Below, piece by piece: positions 42,315 through 50,366 of a stretch of 64,000 nucleotides of DNA. A model generated the notes under the pieces. That model saw only the letters and a program-made list of their open reading frames with translations, had not been told where the DNA came from and did no database searches. The position numbers and the translations under genes are program-made. Source of the stretch: JAOTVV01 sp041602035 (GTDB lineage: Bacteria; Gemmatimonadota; Gemmatimonadetes; Gemmatimonadales; GWC2-71-9); contig JBFIHA010000003.1 in the NCBI GenBank assembly GCA_041602035.1, positions 62,001-126,000 of the forward strand, given 5' to 3'. Numbering within the stretch: position 1 is the first letter of the stretch; each line of letters opens with the position of its first letter.

Positions 42315-43394
42315 ATGGCGTCCTATGACATCGGGGTGATTCCGGGCGACGGCATCGGCCCGGAAGTGCTGCGGGAGGGGCTGAAAGTCTTGGAAGTGAC
42401 CGCCGCAATCGAGGGCTTCACCTATCGGCTCATCGAATATCCCTACGGCGGGGCGTACTACCTCGAGACTAAAGAGTTGGTGACGGACCGCGTGATCGAC
42501 GAGTGGCGCACGTTGGACGCCGTGCTGTTGGGGGCAATCGGCCACCCGGACGTCGAGCCGGGATTGGTGGAACGGTCGGTGATCCTGGGACTCCGCTTCG
42601 GGCTGGATCTCTACGTCAACCTGCGTCCCATCAAGCTGTATGCCGAGCACCTGTGCCCGCTCAAGGGCAAGACGCCTGCCGACATCGACTTCGTCGTGGT
42701 CCGGGAGAATACCGAGGGGTTGTATTCGCAGATTGGCGGGCATCTGAAGAAGGGCACCCCCGACGAAGTCGCGCTCGTGAACGGCGTGTACACGTGGAAG
42801 GGATGCGAGCGGGCATCGCGCTATGCGTTCGAGTTGGCCCAGCAACGTGCCGCACAGCGGGGGCCGGGCCACCACGCCAAGGTGACGCTCGTCGACAAGG
42901 CCAATGCGCTGAGGCCCCACGATATCTGGACCCGCGCCTACGCCGAGGTGGCGCGTGACTTCCCGGACGTCGAGACTGACCACGCCTATGTCGATGCCTG
43001 CTGCATGTGGATGATCAAGAACCCCGAGTGGTTCGACGTCATTGTTACCACCAACATGTTCGGTGATATCATCACCGATCTCGGGGCGATGCTTCAGGGC
43101 GGTATGGGCATCGCCGCCTCGGGCAACATCCACCCGGGCACGACCTCCATGTTCGAGCCGATTCATGGCTCTGCACCCAAACACGCCGGAAAGAACGTGG
43201 CGTGCCCGCTCGGAGCGATCGGGGCGGTGGGGATGATGCTCGACTTTCTGGGCGAGGTTCAGGCAGCCGAACGCATCGAGGGCGCGATGGCCGATCTCCT
43301 CGCGAGCGGGAAGGTACCGTCGGCCGACGCGCGGAGCGGGATCTCAACGTCCGCCATGGGCGACATGGTCGTCGAGCACGTGCGCCGTACCTGA
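42315..43394 (+). CDS. Isocitrate/isopropylmalate dehydrogenase-family oxidoreductase
   Basis: A 359-residue enzyme of the LeuB/tartrate dehydrogenase group, which oxidises and decarboxylates malate-type acids. Conserved phrases: GVIPGDGIGPEV, LYVNLRPIKLY, VVVRENTEGLYS and NMFGDIITDLGAMLQGGMG. In the cofactor loop (HGSAPKHAGKNVACPLG) the selector pair is Lys-His, neither the Asp-Ile of NAD-LeuB nor the Lys-Tyr of NADP-isocitrate enzymes, so cofactor use is open. GGGAGGGGG precedes the ATG. Divergent from the TPR/LeuA-like pair. Together they could run one round of 2-oxoacid chain elongation or its reverse. Confidence 0.88.
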   Translation: MASYDIGVIPGDGIGPEVLREGLKVLEVTAAIEGFTYRLIEYPYGGAYYLETKELVTDRVIDEWRTLDAVLLGAIGHPDVEPGLVERSVILGLRFGLDLYVNLRPIKLYAEHLCPLKGKTPADIDFVVVRENTEGLYSQIGGHLKKGTPDEVALVNGVYTWKGCERASRYAFELAQQRAAQRGPGHHAKVTLVDKANALRPHDIWTRAYAEVARDFPDVETDHAYVDACCMWMIKNPEWFDVIVTTNMFGDIITDLGAMLQGGMGIAASGNIHPGTTSMFEPIHGSAPKHAGKNVACPLGAIGAVGMMLDFLGEVQAAERIEGAMADLLASGKVPSADARSGISTSAMGDMVVEHVRRT

Positions 43395-43403
43395 AGCGCT
43401 AGA

Positions 43404-43766
43404 TCAGGACCCGGGCCGCTTTTTGCGTGTGTAGATGGTCTTGAAATCCAGAAGCATGAGGAGCCGGCAGTCCGCGCAGTCATCACCCACCTGCCCGGGC
43501 GTTATCGGATCTGCACACACCTCGAACCCCAGGTCACGGTAGAGCGCCATCATTTCCTCGGCGCGCTGACCGTCGGCGATGAACCGTCGCTCCCATCCGT
43601 CGGCCACCCGCGCAGGATCCGGTGCGAGCTGAGCCTCGGAGAGCACTCGCCGCGCCTCCTGCTCCACGATGGGTCCCAGCGAGCGGGCGGTGTGCCGATC
43701 GGGCCCGGCCTCGATGTCCTCCTCGCCCGCCACCCGATCATCGTGGTCGTTCTTCATCCCCGGCAC
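43404..43766 (-). CDS. Small protein of unknown function at the end of the benzoyl-CoA operon
   Basis: A 120-residue soluble protein with an acidic N-terminus (NDHDDRVAGEEDIEAGPD), a helix AEEMMALYRDLGFEV and a CADCR motif followed by LLMLLDFKTIYTRKK. I do not recognise a named family. It begins 13 bases after the benzoyl-CoA reductase ATPase stop. Starts at GTG 43766 or ATG 43757 are both possible; GAGGA favours the first. It may be an accessory of the operon. Confidence 0.65.
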   Translation of the reverse strand: MPGMKNDHDDRVAGEEDIEAGPDRHTARSLGPIVEQEARRVLSEAQLAPDPARVADGWERRFIADGQRAEEMMALYRDLGFEVCADPITPGQVGDDCADCRLLMLLDFKTIYTRKKRPGS

Positions 43767-43779
43767 GCCAAGTGATTCC

Positions 43780-44598
43780 TCACGACGCTGCCTCGGCTCG
43801 GTCGGCGGCGAGCTGTTCGAGCCGGCGGTGGCCCAGCACGGCCGCGCCGAGCGCGGAGGTGAACTGCACGAGATCTCCCTCGGGCACGTTGACCTCGGTC
43901 CCCAACTCCTTGCGGATCACGTCAATCATTCGCCGAAATCGCAGGATCCCACCAATCAGTGTGAATTCCGGCTCCATCCGCACGCGCTTCATGAGCTGAA
44001 CTGAGCGACCCACGAGCGAGACGATGGCTCCATGCATGATGTCGGCGGGGGCAACCCCCTGCGACAAGTGATTGATCACTTCGGACTCGGCAAATACCGC
44101 ACAGACGCCGGAGATGGTAATCGGCTCCTTCGATGTGGCCACGAGCGGGCCGATCTCTTCCGTCGAGTATCCCATGTAGCGGGCGGTCTTCTCGAGAAAC
44201 GCTCCCGTGCCGGCGGCGCACTTGTCGTTCAGCCGAAACGACTTCACCTTGGCTCCGTCACCCAGCCGGCTGGCCTTCATGGTCTGCCCGCCCACGTCGA
44301 GGATCGTCTGCGTGGCAGGAAAGAGTAGCGTCGTGCCTCGCGCCGCGGCCGTAATGTCGGTGACCTTCACGTCCGCGAGCGTTACCTGGTGACGTCCGAA
44401 GCCCGTCGCGACGATGTACGACACGTCATCTGGGCCGAGTTTCGCCGCGGTCAGGGCGGCCTGGTACACGCGCTCGGCGATCTCGGCCAGCTTGAACCCG
44501 GTGGGCGACATGGCGCGCCCCACGATCTCGTGATCGTGTCGCAGGACGAGCGCCTTGGTGTAGGTCGATCCGACGTCGATGCCGACCGTATGGCTCAT
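43780..44598 (-). CDS. bzdQ: Benzoyl-CoA reductase ATPase subunit (BzdQ-like)
   Basis: A 272-residue BadF/BadG/BcrA/BcrD-family protein. This ASKHA-fold subunit hydrolyses ATP and carries a [4Fe-4S] cluster at the dimer interface, giving low-potential electrons to the reductase module. Seen: ATP motif GIDVGSTYTKALVL, cluster Cys in NDKCAAGTGAF and in SGVCAVFAESEV, and GGQTMK near 100. It lacks the N-terminal extra part of the Thauera BcrA subunit, so is closer to the short Azoarcus Bzd subunits. The letter P or Q follows gene order bzdN-O-P-Q. It overlaps its partner by ATGA (44595-44598). Confidence 0.9.
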   Translation of the reverse strand: MSHTVGIDVGSTYTKALVLRHDHEIVGRAMSPTGFKLAEIAERVYQAALTAAKLGPDDVSYIVATGFGRHQVTLADVKVTDITAAARGTTLLFPATQTILDVGGQTMKASRLGDGAKVKSFRLNDKCAAGTGAFLEKTARYMGYSTEEIGPLVATSKEPITISGVCAVFAESEVINHLSQGVAPADIMHGAIVSLVGRSVQLMKRVRMEPEFTLIGGILRFRRMIDVIRKELGTEVNVPEGDLVQFTSALGAAVLGHRRLEQLAADRAEAAS

Positions 44599-45404
44599 GC
44601 GTCCTGCCTGGCTGGAGACCGCGCGGCGAGGATGTGGTCGAGCGCAAACAGGGCCGCGCCGAGCGCGCCCATGTAGTGGGATTCCTCACTGACGTTGACG
44701 GAGAGACCGAGGCTACGGTTCAGCGCGTCCACCATCGCCACGTTCCGTGCCACCCCGCCGGTGAATGTCACCTGCTCGTTGATGCCCACCCGCCGCAGGA
44801 GGCCGGTCGACCGGCCGGCAATCGATTGGTGCACGCCCAGAAGGATATCCTCGATCTTCTTCCCCCTGCCGAGCCACGACAGCACCTCCGACTCCGCGAA
44901 GACGGTGCAGGTCGTGCTGATCTTGACGGCCTTTTCGCCGCGGAGGGCTGTCGGTCCCAGATCGTCGAGCGGAATGTCGAGCGCGCTCGACGCGGCGCCG
45001 AGGAAGCGCCCCGTCCCCGCGGCACATTTGTCGTTCATACAGAAGTCCACGATCTCACCGGTGGGAGACACACTGATCGCCTTGGTGTCCTGGCCGCCCA
45101 TGTCCACCACCGTTCGCGTGTCGGGAAACATGTGCACGGCCCCGCGGCCATGGCAGCTGATCTCGGTGATCTGCGTGTTGCCGAACGTGACCTTGTATCG
45201 GCCGTACCCGGTGCCCACCACGTATTCCACCTCTTCTTCCCGCAGATCGCCTGACCGCAGGGCCTCCTCGAACGCGTGCTCGGCTGCCCGGATGACGTTG
45301 GCGCCGGTATCGGTGAGCGACCGCGCGACGATTGTTCTGTCCTCATCGATGATTACGGCCTTGGTCTGGGTCGACCCGACGTCCACTCCCGCTGCGTGCG
45401 CCAT
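44595..45404 (-). CDS. bzdP: Benzoyl-CoA reductase ATPase subunit (BzdP-like)
   Basis: The second ATPase subunit, 269 residues, of the same BadF/BcrA family and about as long as its partner. Motifs: GVDVGSTQTKAVIIDED, cluster Cys in MNDKCAAGTGRF and TTCTVFAESEV, adenosine-binding GGQDTKAIS and FTGGVARN. The pair with the 43780 product makes the heterodimeric electron activator of class I benzoyl-CoA reductase. It starts 15 bases downstream of the BzdO-like gene stop. Which subunit corresponds to P is by position. Confidence 0.9.
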   Translation of the reverse strand: MAHAAGVDVGSTQTKAVIIDEDRTIVARSLTDTGANVIRAAEHAFEEALRSGDLREEEVEYVVGTGYGRYKVTFGNTQITEISCHGRGAVHMFPDTRTVVDMGGQDTKAISVSPTGEIVDFCMNDKCAAGTGRFLGAASSALDIPLDDLGPTALRGEKAVKISTTCTVFAESEVLSWLGRGKKIEDILLGVHQSIAGRSTGLLRRVGINEQVTFTGGVARNVAMVDALNRSLGLSVNVSEESHYMGALGAALFALDHILAARSPARQDA

Positions 45405-45419
45405 GGAGCACTCCGTCCG

Positions 45420-46727
45420 TTACACCTGGTGATCGCGGATCACCGCCTGCTGCCGGCGGGCGGCAAGACCCTCGAAGAACGCGTCAATTCGGTTCTTGAG
45501 CTGTGCCTCCGACACCACGCGTCGATCCATCATGTCCGATTCGATGAAGAGGCTGGGCACGTCACGTTCCTTCATGAGTGCGCGCCGGTTGTCGGCCAGG
45601 CCGGTCGAGACCGTGCGGCAGCTCTTGATCGGATGGTACACGATGCCGTCGGCGCGAAACGCATCGAACATCTCGAGCAGGATGCCTGTCTGGAAGAACA
45701 TGTTATCCATCGCGTCCCGCACGCTGATCAGGATGCCTTCCGCCAGGCTCTCGATGGGGTGGGTCAGGTCGTACTCGAACCCCCGGCTCGTTCCGCCCGA
45801 GGCAAAGCGCAGATATGTGGAGCTAACGAAGTTCCCACCCAGTTCCGTGAACAGCTCTGAGAAGCGGCGGAAGATCGGATAGCAGGGCACGCCGACAAAG
45901 ATGAGTCGGTACCGCTCGTCGGTGAGCGTGCCGATCCCGTGGGCGCTCTTGTACTCCATTTCCTCGACGAGATCCTCGAAATAGCGCGCCCCTTCAGGTG
46001 AGCCCCGGAAGCCGTTCGCCACCCCGAGGAAGATCGTGCCGTCGGTGAGCGCGTTGAACACGGAAGGCCGGGCCTGGTTCAGCTCGAGCACCCGCTTCCA
46101 GGCGCGACTCATCGTGTTCGCCTCGCGCATGCTCTCACGTAGCCGGTCGATATCGAAGGCAACTCCGGTCACGTCCTCCAGCAGCGGGATCAGTTCCTGA
46201 ACCTGTGCCTGCACGTAGCGACGGTCATTCTCGAAGTCCAGGTCACCGGGCCAGGTCTGTGCGTCTTCCCCCCGCGTGCCGGGCACGTCAAGAGTGAAGA
46301 TCGGCACGTCGTACATCCGCTCCCAGATTTCGGCCCACTTGATGTACGTGTTGCAGGCGTTGGTGTACACGGCGATAGCGGGCTTCGGGATACGCCCCAT
46401 CGGTAGCTCGCCGCCCCTGAGCTGCGTGGCCACATCGGCCTTGACGTATCCGCAGATGTCCGGTGAGTACCCGTAATCCTCCGCCTCGTTCAGGTACTCG
46501 TGGGCGACCCGTCGCACGGCGGTTTGAAGTGAGTTGATCTCGGGAAAGACGATAGGGAGGTCGAACGTCCGCAGGAGCTCTGCCAGGCTCCCCATCACGA
46601 AGACGTAGGCACCCCCGCGTCCCTCGGCGGCGGCCTGGGTGAGTCCGTCAAACCATTCGCGGAACAGCCGTGCGCCGTCCTTGTTGCCGCGTCCGACGAG
46701 GGCGGTATCGGTTGTCAGATCGGCCAT
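45420..46727 (-). CDS. bzdO: Benzoyl-CoA reductase subunit BcrB/BzdO-like
   Basis: A 435-residue subunit of the 2-hydroxyacyl-CoA dehydratase/benzoyl-CoA reductase (HgdB) family. It makes half of the substrate-binding reductase module with its [4Fe-4S] cluster. The stretch AYVFVMGSLAELLRTFDLPIVFPEINSLQTAV and EDYGYSPDICGYVKADVA is the known BcrB/BadE/BzdO signature; cluster Cys are in DICGYVK, NACNTY and IKSCRTVS. Length agrees with BcrB/BzdO (about 435-440). Second of the four reductase genes; GAGAGGA precedes the ATG. Confidence 0.93.
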   Translation of the reverse strand: MADLTTDTALVGRGNKDGARLFREWFDGLTQAAAEGRGGAYVFVMGSLAELLRTFDLPIVFPEINSLQTAVRRVAHEYLNEAEDYGYSPDICGYVKADVATQLRGGELPMGRIPKPAIAVYTNACNTYIKWAEIWERMYDVPIFTLDVPGTRGEDAQTWPGDLDFENDRRYVQAQVQELIPLLEDVTGVAFDIDRLRESMREANTMSRAWKRVLELNQARPSVFNALTDGTIFLGVANGFRGSPEGARYFEDLVEEMEYKSAHGIGTLTDERYRLIFVGVPCYPIFRRFSELFTELGGNFVSSTYLRFASGGTSRGFEYDLTHPIESLAEGILISVRDAMDNMFFQTGILLEMFDAFRADGIVYHPIKSCRTVSTGLADNRRALMKERDVPSLFIESDMMDRRVVSEAQLKNRIDAFFEGLAARRQQAVIRDHQV

Positions 46728-46743
46728 GGCGTTCGGTCCTCTC

Positions 46744-47913
46744 TCACTCGAACAGAATGTTCTCGACGAAGGTCTCGAGCTGCACCTCGAGATGCTCGAA
46801 GCTCGTCATGTTCTCCTCGAACTCGCTCACGAAGTAGGGCACGTTCTGCTCGTCCAGTGCGCGGGTATACGCTACCTGCTCCTCGAGCCCGGGTTCGCAC
46901 ATCTTGGCAGCGGTCACGATCGCGGCCTGCGCGTCGGCATCGCGGATGCGTTCCAGCAGCATGCGCTCCTTGGGCTTGCGCAGATCGTGTTGCACCGGGC
47001 TGTAGGATGACCGCTCGAGATAGGCCTCGGCGAGGCTGCGGAGCGGGTCCCCGTCGGTGCTCACGTCGTCGAGGATCCATCGCAGACCAATCAGCAGATC
47101 GTCGTCCACCACGTAGCACGATCGACCGATGGCCCGTATGAGGTCGAGCGGTGGCTGCTCACAGAATCCACCCTCATACACCACGCGGATGCGGTCCTGG
47201 CGCTTGGCTGGCCGACTGCGGATCTGCGGCAACACGCTGCCGAGGAGTGCGTTGTGCTCCTCGCGCGGAATCAGGCCGCCGACTGCCACCAGGGCGTACG
47301 CGTCTTCGGCGTCAATGAGCCAGGGAGACTCCCGTTTGATCCGGTAGAGGTCGCGCAGTAGTCCACGATTCGCGTTGAATACCGCGAGGGACGTGCGCAA
47401 CCCCTCGTCGCTGATCTCGGCGCCCGTGACGTTCTGCACCGCTCGGCGCAGGCGGTCGTACTCACCCCGCAGGTACTCGACGGCATGTGCCGAGTTGGCG
47501 TTTTGGGGGAGGTACAGGATCTGGCACGGGTAGGGGAAGTTGCGGCCCCACACAGCGGCCAGGTTGCGGGCGGCATCGCAGATCGGGTGCGTGACAAACA
47601 TCTCGAGCTCGATGTGACGGCTCAACACCAACTCGAGCGACGTCTTGACGATCGAGCAGAGGTACGACCCGAATCGCGACTCCGCCTGCGTTGCCTCCAC
47701 CGGTCCGCCGCGAACCTTGAAGGGCAGCGCACCGGCTGCGTGCACGATCTCTTCAGGAAAATAGACTTGGAAGTGCCCGACCACCTTGCCGCCGGCATCC
47801 CGCCAACGGCGCACGGTCGGGTAGCTCACATCGTCGAGCAGCTCCCGGCATTGGAACAGGATCTCATCCAGGGGCTGGTCGCGCCACTCGGGAAACGTGA
47901 TGACGTCGGTCAT
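46744..47913 (-). CDS. bzdN: Benzoyl-CoA reductase subunit BcrC/BzdN-like
   Basis: A 389-residue HgdB-family subunit, matching BcrC/BadD/BzdN in length (about 380-390). Visible features: GHFQVYFPEEIVHAAGALPFKV, substrate-site region SRFGSYLCSIVKTSLELVL and cluster Cys in HPICDAARN, PYPCQILY and near EGGFCEQPP, plus AKMCEPGLEEQ. With BzdO it binds benzoyl-CoA and performs the two-electron dearomatisation. ATG 47913 is favoured (AGGTGG eight bases upstream); GTG 47925 is the alternative. It is the first reductase gene after the OB-fold/thiolase pair. Confidence 0.93.
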   Translation of the reverse strand: MTDVITFPEWRDQPLDEILFQCRELLDDVSYPTVRRWRDAGGKVVGHFQVYFPEEIVHAAGALPFKVRGGPVEATQAESRFGSYLCSIVKTSLELVLSRHIELEMFVTHPICDAARNLAAVWGRNFPYPCQILYLPQNANSAHAVEYLRGEYDRLRRAVQNVTGAEISDEGLRTSLAVFNANRGLLRDLYRIKRESPWLIDAEDAYALVAVGGLIPREEHNALLGSVLPQIRSRPAKRQDRIRVVYEGGFCEQPPLDLIRAIGRSCYVVDDDLLIGLRWILDDVSTDGDPLRSLAEAYLERSSYSPVQHDLRKPKERMLLERIRDADAQAAIVTAAKMCEPGLEEQVAYTRALDEQNVPYFVSEFEENMTSFEHLEVQLETFVENILFE

Positions 47914-47929
47914 CGGTTCGGCCACCTGG

Positions 47930-48382
47930 TCATGCCTCCACCACCGCCTTCTGCCACGTCGTGCCGGGTCGCTCCAAACTGTAATAGACTTTGATCTCCT
48001 CGGTCTCGTCGAAAATCTGCGGCACCACCTGCACCTCCATCCCGATCGCGATAGTCTCCTCCGGTATGCTGTCGCCGAACCACGCGAGGGCGCGTCCGCC
48101 CTCCTCGAGATCCACCACGCCCACGATGTACGGTGCGACGTCTTCGAATCCGGTTGGCGCTGCCACGATCTTGGTGAACGTGACGAGTGTGCCCCTACCG
48201 CTCATTTCGGAGAACTCGAACTCGCCACCCATGCAGGTATCGCAGTCGGCCTTCGGCGGGAACGACACGGCGCCGCAGCGCTTGCACCGTGAGCCCATGA
48301 GCCGGCCCCCCTTGAGGTACCGGGCGAAGTCCGAGACTTTCGTGTACGGCGTGTAGTTCACCTTCCCGAACCACTTGAACAT
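47930..48382 (-). CDS. DUF35 zinc-ribbon/OB-fold thiolase partner
   Basis: A 150-residue protein: zinc ribbon with CKRCG and CDTCM (about residues 33-50) then an OB-fold (RGTLVTFTKIVAAP, PYIVGVVDLEEGGRALAWF). These proteins bind non-decarboxylating thiolases and stabilise or guide the acyl-CoA, as in BbsA with BbsB in toluene-derived benzylsuccinate breakdown. The thiolase gene is just upstream, three bases away. GAGGGA precedes the ATG. Confidence 0.9.
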   Translation of the reverse strand: MFKWFGKVNYTPYTKVSDFARYLKGGRLMGSRCKRCGAVSFPPKADCDTCMGGEFEFSEMSGRGTLVTFTKIVAAPTGFEDVAPYIVGVVDLEEGGRALAWFGDSIPEETIAIGMEVQVVPQIFDETEEIKVYYSLERPGTTWQKAVVEA

Positions 48383-48385
48383 CGC

Positions 48386-49540
48386 TCAATCCCTCGTGAG
48401 TACCTGGACGAAGCAGTACTGTCCGATGCCGCCCACGTTGTGGGTGAGTCCGACGTCGGCGTCGGGCACTTGTCGCTCACCGGCTTCGCCGCGGAGCTGC
48501 TTCGCGATCTCGTAGGTCATCGACACGCCGGTCGCGCCGATGGGGTGGCCCTTCGCCTTGAGTCCGCCGTCCACGTTCACGGCCACCGTGCCACCGATGT
48601 ACGTCTGCCGGTCGGCCACGAACGCTCCACCCTCGCCCTTCTCGCAGAACCCCAGATCCTCGTATGCCATGATCTCGGCGATGGTGAAACAATCGTGCAC
48701 GTCGGCCACCTTCACGTCCTTGGCTGTGACATCCGCCATCTCGTACGCCTGCACGGCTGCCGCTTCGGCGCTGGGAAGCCCCACCAGGCTCGGACGCCGC
48801 AGCACCGACATGCTAGCCGTGGCGCAGCCCATGCCGCGGAGCCAGACCGGGTGTGACGACACGTCCTTCGCCACCTGCTCGCTCGCCAGAATCACACAAG
48901 CGGCGCCGTCCGCATTGGCGCAGCAGTCGTACACCTGAAATGGCGTGGCTACGTCTTCCGACGCCGCAGCCTTCTCCTTCGTTATCGCCTTGCGGAACAA
49001 CGCCTTGGGGTTCATGGCCCCGTAGTGGTGATTCTTGATCGCCACCTCGGTGAGTTGGTCACGGGTCGTGCCGAACTCGTGCATGTGCCGTTTGGCGAAC
49101 ATGGCGTAGTAGCCCGGGAACGTGGTGCCGAAACCGGACTCCCACTGCACCTCGCCCACTCGCCCCATGAGCGCCAGGATCTCGGCAGTCCCCAACTCCG
49201 TCATCTTCTGGCAGCCGATCACCGCCACCACGTCGTGCACGCCCGCTGCGATCGCGAGCCAGGCCGTGCGTACCGCGGCACTCCCCGATGCGCACGCCAC
49301 CTCCGTGAGCCACGTGGGCTGGGGCACCAGACCGAGGTACTCCTGCACCACGCCGGCGAGCGAGCGCTGCTTGTGGTATTCGGGGACCGCGCCGATCACG
49401 GAGGCATCAATGGCGGAACGCTCGATGCCTGCGTCTTCCATGGCTTCCCGAAAAGCCTCGAATGCCAGTTCCTGGACCGTTGCGTCACTTCTCCGGCCGA
49501 ACACTCCGTGGCCGAGGCCGATGATTCCCACTCTAGTCAT
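48386..49540 (-). CDS. Thiolase (SCP2/BbsB-like)
   Basis: A 384-residue thiolase that would cleave a 3-oxoacyl-CoA, here plausibly 3-oxopimeloyl-CoA, after ring opening. Nucleophile Cys is in EVACASGSAAV; HDCFTIAEIMAYEDLGF replaces the NEAF box, as in SCP2-type thiolases; GHPIGATG is present; the C-terminal Cys loop is replaced by HNVGGIGQ. This type needs a DUF35 partner, encoded next. It lies between the SDR reductase and the partner. Confidence 0.9.
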   Translation of the reverse strand: MTRVGIIGLGHGVFGRRSDATVQELAFEAFREAMEDAGIERSAIDASVIGAVPEYHKQRSLAGVVQEYLGLVPQPTWLTEVACASGSAAVRTAWLAIAAGVHDVVAVIGCQKMTELGTAEILALMGRVGEVQWESGFGTTFPGYYAMFAKRHMHEFGTTRDQLTEVAIKNHHYGAMNPKALFRKAITKEKAAASEDVATPFQVYDCCANADGAACVILASEQVAKDVSSHPVWLRGMGCATASMSVLRRPSLVGLPSAEAAAVQAYEMADVTAKDVKVADVHDCFTIAEIMAYEDLGFCEKGEGGAFVADRQTYIGGTVAVNVDGGLKAKGHPIGATGVSMTYEIAKQLRGEAGERQVPDADVGLTHNVGGIGQYCFVQVLTRD

Positions 49541-49558
49541 CGCGTTCTCGCGTCCTGT

Positions 49559-50308
49559 TCACATGTATTGTCCGCCGTCGATCTTGACCACCTCACCGGT
49601 GATGTGGCGAGCCCGGTCAGAACAGAGAAAGGCCACCAAGTCCGCGCACTCGTCCGGTGTGGCGAACCGGCCCAGCGCTGTCTCGTCCATCGCCTTGGTG
49701 AGAAACTCGGGCGGGATGTGCTCCGCCATCTCGGTCATCACCATCCCCGGGGCGACGACATTCACGTTGACGTTGAACTTGCCCAGCTCCCGGGCCAACG
49801 ACTTGCTCATCGCGATCTCGCCACCTTTGGATGCGGCGTAGTTGGTCTGGGCGAACTTGCCCCGCATCCCGTTGATCGACGATATGTTGACGATCTTGCC
49901 GCCCTTCTGGTCCTTGAAGACGATTGCGGCGGCCTTGTTGTAGTTGAAATATCCCTTGAGGTTCACCGCGATCACCGTGTCCCACTGCTCCTCGGTCATC
50001 TTCCAGATCACGCCGTCCCAGTTGATGCCCGCGTTGCACACAAGAATGTCGAGCCGTCCCCACTCGCGTACCACCGTCTGCACCATGTTGTGGGCGTCGT
50101 CGTAGCTGGCCACGTCGGCTTTCACCGCCAACCCCTTGCGGCCGGCGGCCTCGATCTGGGCAACGACTCCCTTTGCCTCGGCATCGTGTCGGCGGTAGTT
50201 GATCGCCACACTGCAACCTTCGCGCGCGAGGGTGTGCGCGATCGCCGCCCCGATGCCAACGCTGCCACCGGTCACGATGGCGTTCTTGCCTTCCAGGCCT
50301 AGGTTCAT
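49559..50308 (-). CDS. SDR-family 3-hydroxyacyl-CoA dehydrogenase / acetoacetyl-CoA reductase-like
   Basis: A 249-residue classical short-chain dehydrogenase: cofactor loop VTGGSVGIGAAI, NAG at about 87, catalytic Ser in NISSINGM, and YAASK. It resembles PhaB/FabG enzymes. In this operon it could oxidise 3-hydroxypimeloyl-CoA to the 3-oxo form for the thiolase. NAD versus NADP preference is not certain; an Arg pair after the second strand (NYRRHD) favours NADP. The thiolase follows 18 bases downstream. Confidence 0.9.
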   Translation of the reverse strand: MNLGLEGKNAIVTGGSVGIGAAIAHTLAREGCSVAINYRRHDAEAKGVVAQIEAAGRKGLAVKADVASYDDAHNMVQTVVREWGRLDILVCNAGINWDGVIWKMTEEQWDTVIAVNLKGYFNYNKAAAIVFKDQKGGKIVNISSINGMRGKFAQTNYAASKGGEIAMSKSLARELGKFNVNVNVVAPGMVMTEMAEHIPPEFLTKAMDETALGRFATPDECADLVAFLCSDRARHITGEVVKIDGGQYM

Positions 50309-50366
50309 TGCGTCGGTCTCCTCGTTGCGCTGGACGCGCCTTGTGCCGCCAGTGAACCCCGCTGCC

